From SMYC01 sp965197495 (GTDB lineage Bacteria > Acidobacteriota > Vicinamibacteria > Marinacidobacterales > SMYC01): a stretch of DNA of 64,000 bases. Location: positions 4,712,001 to 4,776,000 of the forward strand of contig OZ240210.1 in assembly GCA_965197495.1 (NCBI GenBank). Direction: 5' to 3'. Every line of letters begins with the position of its first letter. Position 1 is the stretch's first letter. Of the stretch, positions 18,552 to 27,998 are shown one piece after another. The position numbers and the translations under genes are program-made. Under the pieces are notes generated by a model that did no database searches, was not told the DNA's origin, and saw only the letters and a list, made by a program, of their open reading frames with translations.

Positions 18552-19064
18552 CTATGGGCTAACCGACCTTCGCGCCTTCTCGATGGCCGCAAGAAACTTG
18601 GGCGACGTTGTAGGAAACTTCATGACGACGTCGTACTCTCGTCGCGCCTGCGAGTACTCGCTTCGTGTGGGAAAGTAGAGGATGGGTAGGACGGCGGAAT
18701 CCGGAGACAAGGATGCCATTTCGCTCTGGAGCTTTCTGGCTTCGTCGAGCGGGATGACCAGGACGTCGAAGTCGCCATTTTTCGCAGCGCCCAGGAAGGC
18801 ATCGGCATCGTAGGTCACGTCAACCGTGTGGCCGATTTTTTCCAACATCTTCTCGGCATCCGGATTCCACCGATCCTCCTCTTTTGTCTTTTCATCCTGT
18901 TGCCAGTAGAAGAGTATGTTGGTCGGCTTGATGCTCGCGAGGACGCGTTGGTAGCGGGCACCTCTGCTACTGACGAGGAACTTGGAGCCGCAGGCGTGGA
19001 GCAAAGTGTCGCTCACGACGACGATCCCTGCCAAGATAACGAGAAGTAGAAGCAGCTTTTTCAT
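18552..19064 (-). CDS. Secreted protein of unknown function, receiver-like fold possible
   Basis: A 170-residue protein with a clear signal peptide (M-K-K-L-L-L-L-L-V-I-L-A-G-I-V-V-V). The rest alternates strands and helices: T-N-I-L-F-Y-W-Q-Q, a Lys/Glu-rich linker, H-T-V-D-V-T-Y-D-A-D-A-F-L, F-D-V-L-V-I-P-L-D-E-A and V-L-P-I-L-Y-F-P-T. This pattern resembles a response-regulator receiver-like or flavodoxin-like alpha/beta fold, though in an exported protein. I do not recognise a family. It lies 27 bp after the stop of the outer-membrane-protein gene, on the same strand, so the two form an operon. It appears intact. Confidence 0.65.
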   Translation of the reverse strand: MKKLLLLLVILAGIVVVSDTLLHACGSKFLVSSRGARYQRVLASIKPTNILFYWQQDEKTKEEDRWNPDAEKMLEKIGHTVDVTYDADAFLGAAKNGDFDVLVIPLDEARKLQSEMASLSPDSAVLPILYFPTRSEYSQARREYDVVMKFPTTSPKFLAAIEKARRSVSP

Positions 19065-20343
19065 ACCAGCCCCCTTTCTAGATATACCGCCTAGGACGAC
19101 TTCCCGTCCTTCTTTTTTGGGTCTTTGTTCTCATTCTTGCCGTCTTCGTCGCCGTCGTTCCCGTCGCCTTCGAGATCTTCCAACAACCAATCATCCATGT
19201 CGGCATCCGGGTCATCTCGTTGTTCCCACACTCCGAGATCACTACCACCGAACACTTCGAATCCCCATGACATCCCAAACGACACAGTAATGGCGTTATG
19301 GGTGTTCACTCCCCAGAGCGTCGCGGCGACATTTCCGTAGAGCTCGACGCTTTCACCCATCGGAACCGAGACTCCGCCGCCCACTCGCCAGAAATCGGCT
19401 GCAGCGGTTCGATCGTGATTCAGAAAAACTCCTTCGAAGTCGTCGTGGCTAGGGTTGACGTCGCGGGACCAGTCTATCCCCCCGTGAATGTTTTGGAAGT
19501 CCGTCCAGGCCTGCAGTGTCAGAAAGTCGCTGAGGAAATACCCAAACTCTACCGAGAGATTACTCCGATCGAGAGATATATCGTTGGGGTTTTCCATGAA
19601 AGCATAGGAATAGTGCCTCTCCTGCCATTTCAGTGGATCCTCTTGAGGGTGAGACCGCCACAGTTTAGGTAGACGAGACTGATGAGAGCTTCGGCAGAGT
19701 GGAGTCCAAAGCTGCGGTGGCTCAGCAGCCGGATTTTGTTGTTCATTCCTTCGAGTCGGCCGTTGCTGAGTCTCCACGTGACCCACGCGATGACGCCATC
19801 GAAGTGGCTGCGGATCATCTTCGCCGCGCGTTTGACGGGCTCTATCCTCGAGCTCATAGCGCGCCGCAGCCATCCTCGGAGAAACTTCTTGGCCCATGTC
19901 TCGGTTTTGTAGGTGTAGAGGTCCATGAAGTCGTCGCGCAGAAGCATGGCGCGGTAGAGGCGACGATTAGCTCGCACCTGCTCGCGGAGCACCCGTTTGT
20001 CTTTCGCGCTGCGGTTGTGTTTGGCCTTGAGAAGGGGAAACTTGGTGTTCTTGAGGTTGCGCCGGGCAGTCCCTTTGAGCTCGCGCACCAGCTCGCGCCG
20101 GGTCTTATCCACGGCCTCGTTCAGATGCTTGACGATGTGGAAGCGGTCAAAGATCACCCGTGCCTGAGGAGCCTTTTTGCCGACGACAGTTATGTACGGC
20201 TCCCACATGTCCATGCTGACCGCTTCGAGCTCCGCGGCTCTTTGTGGTCCGAGCTTGCGGAAAAACCGCAGCAGCGTCTTGGCCTTGCGCTCCTTTCCCG
20301 CCCAGACGACCCGGCCGCTGAGATGGTCTATTACCACTGTTAA

Positions 20344-21852
20344 CCCTAATCGAACAATAATTCATGACGCTAGCGCGAGTTCGATTCTTTCAAAGAGTGT
20401 CTGAGTGGAGGAGTTTGTGGCCATTCGGAGCGCGTTTCGACCACTAACGCGAACGAGGCGGCCGGCTTTGTTGATGATGCGGAAGCGGATGGTGCGGATG
20501 GTGTGCAGCAGATGGGTGCATGTACGCTTTCGAGAGATGCCTTTCGTTTCAGCGATGGTGTCGAGCTGAAAGCTGCGACACAGGTTGTGTGCGAGCACGT
20601 TCAACTGTTGCCAGGCGCTATTGGCGGCATAGTTTTTAGTGGGCACGACGTCGAGAGCGAACTGGCTGCGCAATTCGGCGAAGGTTTTCTCTTGGCCGCC
20701 TCGCCCAGCAGCGAAGTACCAAAGGCGTTGGATGGTGAGCGATTTGTTGGTGGCGACGGCTGAGTACTCGAAGTAGCCGTCGTCTGGAGAAAACAGGTCG
20801 AGCTGGAAGTTCTTCGCCGTTCGATGTCGAACTCGCTTCCGATAGATCGCGATCCGGACGGTGATATTCCAGGGCTCGATGAAGTGTTTGATGGAGAAGC
20901 CGTCGATTTCGTCACTCACGCGGTGCCATCGCTTGCGCCCAGCGACGACCTCCTTTAGGCCGAGCCACGGCCAGAACGGAGCCTTGATCGCGAACTCGCT
21001 TCGGGAGCGCTCTAGCCTCTTGAGAATCTTTTCGTTGAAAAACGCGGCGTCCGTGCGGAATTCCAGCTTTCGGGACCGACCGAACTGGCCCCGTAGCTCG
21101 CCTATCAGTTCCCGTAGAAACGCATCGGCACCCTTGGAGTCGTGAACGTTGCCAGGACGATTTCTGGATTTGAGAATCTGGTCCGTCTGAGCCAGGTGAG
21201 CGAACAAAGGGTAGTAACTTTTATTCTTCTTGCGATGAGGATTGAATCCTCGAAACGCCCATCCAACCTGATTGCCTGCCTGAACCACGGTGCCGTCCAT
21301 ATCTACCGTCAGACGGTTCAGACCCAATCGCTCGATCTGCTCGTGGACCAATACACCGTTCAACTCCGATAGGCCCTTGAGCCGCTCTCCCGTGAATTGC
21401 TTCAGCCAATTCACGATCGTCGGACGGCTCGGTAGTCTTCTCAACCCACAGAAGCGAAGCAGCATCGGGTCATCACAGACATACTGCAGGTGCTCTAGAC
21501 GACGAGCTCCCACGAGCAGCATCCCAACCAACACCAGAACCAGTCGGACGCTCCCGTAGTCCGACCGAATGCCTTTTCCTCTGCACGCCTTTCCTACCCG
21601 GCGGCTTAGCTCAACGCGGCGTAAATATCGTGAAAACAGTTCCAGTCCACCAAACGAGCTCAGGTTCTGCTCTGTGAACTCGATCGGAAGATCCTTGTTG
21701 AAGTTCCGGCGAAATCGAGATAGTTTCAAGCGCACTATAGGGGCCTCTGGTCGTTTGGTGTTTTGTTTGGAAGCAACGCTCCAAACATAAACCCAGAGGC
21801 TCCTTTGTCAATACTTTCGCGCTACTTTGCTCTCTTTTTTTTGCGATTAGGG
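20344..21852 (-). mobile_element. IS1380-family element nested in ISL3
   Basis: A 1509-bp element with terminal inverted repeats beginning CCCTAATCG (20344 inward and 21852 inward), flanked by TTAA on both sides (20340-20343 and 21853-21856) as the target duplication. TTAA targeting and CC-starting ends fit IS1380. It encodes a single intact transposase. The right end continues CCCTAATCGCAAAA on its own strand, which is nearly the end sequence of the 189-bp MITE at 34903-35091. Confidence 0.92.
20362..21735 (-). CDS. IS1380-family transposase
   Basis: A 457-residue DDE transposase of the IS1380 type, apparently intact. Likely catalytic residues are D145/D147 (L-T-V-D-M-D-G-T-V-V), D229 (F-R-T-D-A-A-F-F) and E349 (G-R-G-G-Q-E-K-T). 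Conserved family blocks also include L-P-S-R-P-T-I-V-N-W and the C-terminal N-V-L-A-H-N-L-C-R. The gene fills almost the whole element and starts ~115 bp inside the right end. It could also mobilise the 189-bp MITE, whose ends are similar. Confidence 0.92.
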   Translation of the reverse strand: MRLKLSRFRRNFNKDLPIEFTEQNLSSFGGLELFSRYLRRVELSRRVGKACRGKGIRSDYGSVRLVLVLVGMLLVGARRLEHLQYVCDDPMLLRFCGLRRLPSRPTIVNWLKQFTGERLKGLSELNGVLVHEQIERLGLNRLTVDMDGTVVQAGNQVGWAFRGFNPHRKKNKSYYPLFAHLAQTDQILKSRNRPGNVHDSKGADAFLRELIGELRGQFGRSRKLEFRTDAAFFNEKILKRLERSRSEFAIKAPFWPWLGLKEVVAGRKRWHRVSDEIDGFSIKHFIEPWNITVRIAIYRKRVRHRTAKNFQLDLFSPDDGYFEYSAVATNKSLTIQRLWYFAAGRGGQEKTFAELRSQFALDVVPTKNYAANSAWQQLNVLAHNLCRSFQLDTIAETKGISRKRTCTHLLHTIRTIRFRIINKAGRLVRVSGRNALRMATNSSTQTLFERIELALAS

Positions 21853-23707
21853 TTAAGTACTTGTGGCGTTTGCGGTAGCTGATCTCGTCCATCCCAATCA
21901 CCCGCAATCCATCGAGCTCGCGCCGCTCATCCCGCTGCTCGGCAACCACTCGCTGGATGATCCGTCGCACCGAACGCCACGTCACTCGGAAATAGTTCGC
22001 TACGGCGCTGACGTCCGTCCTCTGTGCCAGCCACGCTACCTCTTGTTCGAAGCTTTTGGTAAAGCGGCTTCCCTTGTCGGCCCAAGGCACCTTTTCTCTG
22101 ACCACTCCACACCGCCGACATACCACTCGTCGGATCGAGTAGCGAAGATAGGTCCGGACTCCGAACAGGTCCAAGTGCCGCCAGTAGCGATTGTAGCGAT
22201 CTTTGTTCTTGCGGACCTTTCGTCCGCAAATCCCGCACAGAGGCTTCCTCCTCCGTGGTACTACATCCACCACCACTCTGGCTTTGTCCGCCTGGAAGTG
22301 GAAACCTCGGACCCACAGGCCTTGCAATCCGATGAGCTTGTTGACTAACGTAGTAACGCGCATCGCGGGAACGCTCTTTTCTCTTTCGGAAAAAAAGATT
22401 CTAGCGTTCTCGCCGATGCGCATCTACACATGGCTTACCCTCTCAACCCACGGGCCTCACCAAATGCCACTGCCCCTCAGCGGGAGACGAGGCTGTGGGA
22501 AACGCCCCCACGGTTCTGGTCGTTCAGACCTTGCTCACGACTGAGTTCTCTTCGAAGCCTGGAAGGGCGTTTTCCATAGCCTCTACTAATCGAGCCCCCC
22601 CTTCCTTATTCCATATGAATTAATCTTTCTTGTATATATATCAGGAGGGGCCTGTGGGCGCTCGTGGGAAACGCGAAGCGTTTTCCAAGCGATTGTGGAA
22701 AACGCCGCTCCACGTTTGTACGTGCTCACAACCTTTCCCTAAACGCCTCTCTCGCCCGGAGTTTCCGGCGTTTTCCACAATCGCGGCAGCGTCCATAGGC
22801 CATGCCCTCCAACACAAATCAGATCCCCCGAAACGACAGGAGAACCGGAATAGTTTCCCTGAAGATAGGCTTTCGGCGCACCCGAAAACGACAATAGCTT
22901 GCCCCAGTCGAGTCCCAGGCGGAGCTCGTTCAGATGTCTGCCGATCGAGGTGTGTCCCGTCGTTACGTAGTTCGTCGTCGGAAAGCCGTACGCGACCGAG
23001 GGCGTCAGTACCCACGATCCATTGTTGAACGCCATGAAGCGCGCACCGATTCGTCCATTTTGAAAGCCGCCGTGCCAATCCCCATCGTCTAGAGGACCAT
23101 GGCTCGTGATGTCATCAGGAGTGCCATCGGCGTATCGGCCGCTCACGATCGCGACCGGAGCGTTTACGGCGAGCCTATCGGTGATACCGATATCACCGTC
23201 GAGAATGACCACCTGCGATTGAACGGTTCCAAAGTCCAATGACTTGGTACCTCGATCGATGCCGCCGACGATCGTGTCGGAAAAGAGATGCCGGTCCGCG
23301 TTGAGAAACTGGTAACTCAAGGAGAAGAACGTTTCACCCTTCGCTGGTACCCAGGCTTGAGCCAGCGCGTCGACTGGAACCACGACGAAGAGCGCGACGA
23401 AGAAGAAAGGCAGAATCTGTCGAACGTCCATCTTGCACCTCCCGCTTGCCTGAGAGCGCGAACTTTCCGCGGCGAGTCCGAGCTTACACTTGATCGGCGG
23501 TATTTTCAAAGTCGCCCGATAGCGTCCTTCAGCCACGAAACTGTCTCGACGCCTGCCTATATATGTATAGGCGCGAGTTCGTACTAAATCGGGTAACGGT
23601 TGGTTCGATTACGGTCGGTTGCCGACCGACCGCCACCATGGTAGAAAGGGCTGGGTTTTCCGAACCGCACGCCAAAGCGTGTGCTCATTGCGGTTGAGCA
23701 TCGACCT

Positions 23708-24286
23708 ATGGACACTTCGAGGCAGGGGGATGTTACCGGGTTACTGGTCGCGTGGAAGAACGGAAGCTCCGAGGCGCTCGACGAGCTCGTCCCCATCGTC
23801 TATTCGGAGCTTCGCAAACTAGCCCGCCAGCAGCTCCGCGGCGAGAGACCCGATCACTCACTCCAGCCGACAACCCTGACCCACGAAGCATTTCTGCGCC
23901 TCTTCGGGACACGCCAGGTCGGCTGGCAGAATCGGGCCCACTTTTTTGCCGTCGCGTCCCAGCTGATGAGACGCATCCTCGTCGATCACGCACGAAAACG
24001 CCAGACCGTGAAGCGTGGTGCTCTGCCGACGCGGGTCACTCTCGATGAGGCAGATACGCCCGTCGAGCCTCTGGACGTCGACGTCGTAGCCCTTCATGAA
24101 GCACTCACGGAGCTTACGGAAGTCGACTCCCGGCAGTCCCGCATCGTGGAGCTCAGGTACTTCGGCGGGTTGAACATGGAAGAAACTGCCGAGGTTCTGG
24201 GCGTGTCCGCCGCGACGGTCAAGCGCGACTGGAGAGTGGCGAAGCTCTGGCTTCGCCGTGCGCTAGTAGGCGCGGCGCCGCCGTGA
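23708..24286 (+). CDS. ECF-type sigma factor (TIGR02999-like)
   Basis: A 192-residue sigma factor from ATG 23708. Region 2 is visible as E-L-V-P-I-V-Y-S-E-L-R-K-L-A-R-Q-Q-L and T-L-T-H-E-A-F-L-R-L-F. Region 4 is visible as S-R-I-V-E-L-R-Y-F-G-G-L-N-M-E-E-T-A-E-V-L-G-V-S, a helix-turn-helix that contacts the -35 element. The layout matches the acidobacterial/planctomycete Sig-70_X6 group (TIGR02999), which commonly sits beside Ser/Thr kinases. The stop overlaps the GTG start of the kinase (GTGA), so sigma factor and kinase are translationally coupled and probably act in one regulatory pathway. Confidence 0.88.
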   Translation: MDTSRQGDVTGLLVAWKNGSSEALDELVPIVYSELRKLARQQLRGERPDHSLQPTTLTHEAFLRLFGTRQVGWQNRAHFFAVASQLMRRILVDHARKRQTVKRGALPTRVTLDEADTPVEPLDVDVVALHEALTELTEVDSRQSRIVELRYFGGLNMEETAEVLGVSAATVKRDWRVAKLWLRRALVGAAPP

Positions 24287-26653
24287 GCTCCCCTCGCTGG
24301 CAACAGATCAAAAAGATTGTCGACGCTGCGCTCGATCGTGATCCTTCAGAGCGAGCGCGCTTCCTGGACCAAGTCTGCCAAGATCCCGAAATCCGCAAGG
24401 AGGTGGACTCCCTTCTGACCCACGAGGCGGAAGGGTTTCTCGAGGAGCCGCCATCGGCGAAGTTCGATGCTCCCGAGGAGCTCTCGCACACGAGGGCGAG
24501 CTCAGCGGAGCTTACCGGCAAGATCCTTTCTCACTACGAAATTCAGGGGAAGCTCGGCAGCGGGGGTATGGGGGAGGTCTTCCTCGCCCAGGACCAAAGC
24601 CTCGACCGTCGCGTGGCGCTGAAACTTCTCGCAGAGGAATTGCAAGAGGACGAAACCGCGAAGAAACGCTTCCTGCGGGAAGCGAAGTCGGCCGCCGCCT
24701 TGGACCACTCCTACATCTGCAAGATCTACGAAATCGGCGAAGTGGAGGGGAAGTCCTTCATCGCCATGGAGTATATCCAAGGTGAGACGCTCGCCGACCG
24801 CTTGAAGCGGGAGGCTTTGTCGCTCGCCGACGCGCGGCGCATCGCCTCCGAGATCGCCGAGGCTCTCGACACGGCTCATCGGGAACACATCGTTCATCGA
24901 GACTTGAAACCCTCCAACATCATGCTGACGGTAGGTGGTCATATAAAGGTGCTGGATTTCGGTTTAGCCAAACGCCTGGCGACCCCGGGAGCCGCGGACA
25001 GTCAATTCGAAACCGCGTCTCGACTGACCGGGCAAGGCGTGACCCTGGGAACACTCGCCTATATCTCTCCCGAGCAGCTACGAGGTCATCCCGCCGATGC
25101 TCGCTCCGACGTTTTCTCGTTCGGCATCCTGATCTATGAGATGCTCTGCGGCGAGCATCCCTTCAGCAAGTCCACCACCATGGAAACGGCAGCCGCCATC
25201 TTGAACCTGCCAGTGCCTCCGATGACCCTGTACCGACAGGACGTTCCGGAGATCCTCGAGCACATCGTCTCGAAGATGCTCGCCAAGGAGCCAGAAGAGC
25301 GATACCAGCACGTTCATGAAGTGCGGACGGATCTCGAACGCGTCGACGCGCGGCCTCGGCCGATCGAGGAACACTCTCCCGCTCTACGCCTGCCAGCTTT
25401 GGGAAAAAAGCAACGGCGGATCGGGTTGGCAGCTTTCGCGGTGGCCGCTCTCGTAGCAGCGCTGGCGTTTTGGCCGGACCGTTCGTTCGGACCGTTCACC
25501 GAAGGACCTCCTTCGGTTGCCGTCTTGCCTCTGACCAATATCAGCGACGATCCGCTGGAGAGCGACTACCTCGCGGACGGTATCAGCCAAGCCGTCGCCA
25601 CCAAGCTGACCCAAGTCGGCTTGCGCGTGACCCCATGGGAGACCTCCCGGCGTTACCGGGACAGCAACTACGGCGCGGACACCATCGCTCGGGAGCTGAA
25701 CGTGGACGCCGTGCTCGTCGGAACTTTCCAAATCGCCGGGGACGAGATTCTCACCAATCTGTCGTTGGTCGATGCCGAGAGCGGGTTTCAGTCGTGGGCG
25801 GACATCATCGTGGAGCCCCATGACGATATCTTCCGGATGCAGCTCCGGATCGCCACCGGCGTGGCGGCGAGCCTGAAACAAGCGCTGACCGGCGAGGAAG
25901 AAGAGGCCCTCGCCGTTCCCGAGTCGAGGAGCGTCGACGCCTACGACTTCTACTTGCAGGGGGCCCACGTCATGCAAGAGGGCGAGCAAGAGGCCACCGA
26001 CGTCGCCTTCCAATACTTCAGACGGGCGGTCGAGCTCGATCCAAGTCTGGCGGAAGCTCACGTGGGCCTCGGTGCGGTGTATGCCTCCCGCTATTGGTTC
26101 GGTTGGGGAGGTGGTCTCACGAATCTAGACCAGGCGGCAGCGAGTTACGAGAAGGCTATTCAGTTGAATCCAGCGTCGGGAGCATTACGAAAAGGCGACG
26201 GCGGTACCGAATCCGCAACAGCTTTATTATGCCGGGCTCTTCTTCGACCAGCTGGGAGAGCGGGAACGTGCGGAGGAAGCGTGGCGTCGGGGCGTGAAGA
26301 CGCTCGAGCCCAAGCTCGAAGCGTATCCCGACAACACTCGCATGCGCTCGTATCTCGCCAGTTTTTACGGCCTTCTTGGGGAACGCGCTTCCTTCTTGGC
26401 CGAGGAAGAAAGAGCCGTATCATCGAATGTCAATTCCTTCGCCCTCTACGAGCTCGCCGCTGTACGAGCAAAACTAGGGGAGACGGATCGGGCCATAGAG
26501 CTGCTGCGCCGCACCGTGCGGCAGGGTCGAATCCTTCCCTTTTGGGAACGGTCTTTCGAGCTCGCTTCCGTCTCTCATCCGGCGTCCGAGGCGCTGGACG
26601 AATTTCGCAGAGAGTACGAGACGCTGGAGCGGCGCCTTCGGGAGACGTATTGA
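24283..26653 (+). pseudogene. Ser/Thr protein kinase with TolB-like and TPR regions, frameshifted near the end
   Basis: The first 655 residues read: an N-terminal helical region, a Hanks kinase (G-S-G-G-M-G-E-V-F, V-A-L-K-L-L, H-R-D-L-K-P-S-N, D-F-G-L-A-K, S-P-E-Q), one transmembrane helix (A-A-F-A-V-A-A-L-V-A-A-L-A-F-W), a TolB/FlgO-like domain (S-V-A-V-L-P-L-T-N-I-S-D-D) and TPRs. Near 26180 the frame breaks. TPR-like sequence continues in another frame (E-H-Y-E-K-A-T-A-V-P-N-P-Q-Q) to the stop at 26653. Bases may also be missing there. The kinase domain is complete and could still be made. It probably signals with the sigma factor upstream. Confidence 0.8.
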
Positions 26654-26777
26654 GCTTGTGCGAAACCTGTTGACGCCAGCCGAAGATCTTTTTGAACATG
26701 TTCCCGACCGCGTCGTCCTTTTTCCCACTGCCGCCGAACTACTTGCGCGCGCTGTCATTTCTATAAACTCCGTCACG

Positions 26778-27055
26778 TACCTAAAGTTTTTCAGCAAGAC
26801 CATGGGCTCACAAAGGCGGCTTCCCAACGGCAATACGTTCATCGTCGAGGACAACACGGGCAGGCTCTTTCAAGTGAAGCCCGACGGTGAGATCGTCTGG
26901 GAATATGTGAATCGAGGCGGTACGACGCGGCCTTTTCCCGTCCCCTATGATTTCACCCCGCAACTGAGGGAGCTCACCCAACCGGAGAGCTCGCGGTCAC
27001 ACCACCCAACAACCTCGAGTGGCACCTCGAGCCCGACGTATTACGGAATAATCAA
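26778..27055 (+). pseudogene. Duplicated arylsulfotransferase 3' fragment
   Basis: The sequence is closely similar to 16945-17222 over its whole length, encoding the same last blades (R-L-P-N-G-N-T-F-I-V-E-D, G-E-I-V-W-E-Y-V-N-R-G-G-T-T-R-P-F). A one-base loss near 26986 shifts the frame after T-Q-P-E, but the native ending (E-P-D-V-L-R-N-N-Q) and stop are still readable. The 5' portion is absent. The tail overlaps the stop of the convergent YVTN gene. The 125 bp before it (26654-26777) holds nothing I recognise. Confidence 0.7.
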
Positions 27056-27988
27056 TAAGCCGTCGGGGCCCTCACCGGCATCGTGGGTCGACGTGATCTT
27101 CAACGTGTCGAGGTCGAGGATCGAGACCGTGCCCTCGCTCGTATTGGCTACGTAGAGCCGCTCACCTTTCGAGCCGAACGCCATGCCTCCCGGGCCCTCG
27201 CCGACGGGAATCTTGGCTGTCACCTTGCGGGCGCCGAGGTCGATGACGTGGACCTGGGCCGAAGCGCGATGGGTGACGAAAGCGCGCCGATCGTCGGGGG
27301 CGATGGCCACGCGGACCGGCCCGGAGCCGACGGTGATTCTGGCTTCTAGGCTCAGATCCGATGCGTCGAACATGTAGAGATCGTTGTCGTTTCTATTCGC
27401 GACGAGGAGCCACCGTCCGTCGTGCGAAAGAGCCATGCCCTCGGCGCCGTCCCCCGCGTCGGCATGTTGGATGGACTCGGGACTCGCCGTCTTCAACAAG
27501 CTCACGGTGCCGGACTCCCGGTTGGTGATATAGGCGCGATCGCCATCGGGCGAGAGCACAACCATATGCGAGCCGCTCATCCCGGTCGAGACCTGGGAGA
27601 TGACCTCGCGCTTCATCAGATCTATCGAGAGCAAAAGCTTTTTCTGCTCACTCGTCAGGTAGAGCGTTTCGCCGTTGGGATGAACCGCCATTCCGTGCGG
27701 ATATCGAAAAAGGGGCGATTCGAGCCGCCCGACCTCCTCACGCTTTTGAAGATCCACAACCGAAACGGTGCTGCTCCTCGAGTTGGATGTGGTGGCGAAT
27801 CGTCCATCGCGCGTGATGACGACCTCGTGTGGGTTGCGGCCCACCGGAACGGAGTGTGTTACCCGGCGCGCGTCCGTATCGAAATAGAGAAGAGCGTCCG
27901 CCGACTTGTCCGCAATCAAGAGCGTCTCGGCGGAGAGAGAGGCCGGAAGAGCGATGGACCATGCGATGGCTAAAACCGTTTGTTTCAT
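27041..27988 (-). CDS. Secreted YVTN/YncE-type seven-bladed propeller protein
   Basis: A 315-residue protein from ATG 27988, with signal peptide (T-V-L-A-I-A-W-S-I-A-L-P-A-S-L-S-A) and about seven YVTN-like repeats, for example G-R-N-P-H-E-V-V-I-T-R-D-G, D-R-A-Y-I-T-N-R-E-S-G-T-V-S-L-L and G-E-R-L-Y-V-A-N-T-S-E-G-T-V-S-I. Such periplasmic or surface propellers bind partners or ligands; no catalytic residues are evident. It lies 10 bp after the FG-GAP/ASST gene on the same strand and is probably expressed with it. It appears intact. Confidence 0.82.
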   Translation of the reverse strand: MKQTVLAIAWSIALPASLSAETLLIADKSADALLYFDTDARRVTHSVPVGRNPHEVVITRDGRFATTSNSRSSTVSVVDLQKREEVGRLESPLFRYPHGMAVHPNGETLYLTSEQKKLLLSIDLMKREVISQVSTGMSGSHMVVLSPDGDRAYITNRESGTVSLLKTASPESIQHADAGDGAEGMALSHDGRWLLVANRNDNDLYMFDASDLSLEARITVGSGPVRVAIAPDDRRAFVTHRASAQVHVIDLGARKVTAKIPVGEGPGGMAFGSKGERLYVANTSEGTVSILDLDTLKITSTHDAGEGPDGLLIIP

Positions 27989-27998
27989 GCGTCGCCTC

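Larger units (their letters stand above)
19630..22423 (-). pseudogene. ISL3 transposase interrupted by IS1380
   Basis: The N-terminal part (22423-21853) has the zf-ISL3 zinc finger (C-G-I-C-G-R-K-V ... C-R-R-C-G), a helix-turn-helix (S-A-V-A-N-Y-F-R-V-T-W-R-S-V) and the first catalytic aspartate in G-M-D-E-I-S-Y. The C-terminal part (20337-19630) carries the second aspartate (S-M-D-M-W-E-P-Y) and the glutamate (G-R-L-E-G-M-N-N-K). The IS1380 element sits between H-K-Y-L and T-V-V-I-D-H; deleting it with one TTAA restores the frame. The start may be 22363 rather than 22423. Not functional in this copy. Confidence 0.9.
19615..22846 (-). mobile_element. ISL3-family element, copy 1 (contains a nested IS1380)
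   Basis: The ends are imperfect 22-bp inverted repeats (outer bases GGTTCTCCTG at 22846 inward and GCCTCTCCTG at 19615 inward), flanked by an exact 8-bp target duplication (ACTATTCC on the element's strand; 19607-19614 and 22847-22854), the length expected for ISL3. Without the nested IS1380 and its TTAA duplicate the element is ~1.72 kb, matching copy 2 at 33911-35820. About 420 bp at 22424-22846 is a non-coding left arm with repeated GGAAAACGCC motifs. A 150-bp fragment of the same end recurs at 45659-45810. Confidence 0.93.
19091..23430 (-). pseudogene. MetA-pathway-like outer-membrane beta-barrel split by ISL3
   Basis: The ATG at 23430 has GGAGGT upstream and a signal peptide ending A-L-A-Q. 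The first part (F-F-S-L-S-Y-Q-F-L, G-D-I-G-I-T-D-R-L-A-V-N, V-A-Y-G-F-P-T) resembles the Phenol_MetA_deg outer-membrane family. At Q-G-N-Y-S the ISL3 element interrupts (19615-22846) with an exact 8-bp duplication. The rest resumes as Y-A-F-M-E-N-P-N-D and ends with an acidic/lysine-rich tail (D-P-K-K-K-D-G-K-S-S). Removing the element plus one duplicate rejoins Q-G-N-Y-S-Y-A-F-M in frame, giving a ~370-residue porin-like protein. Its ligand is unknown. Confidence 0.8.
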
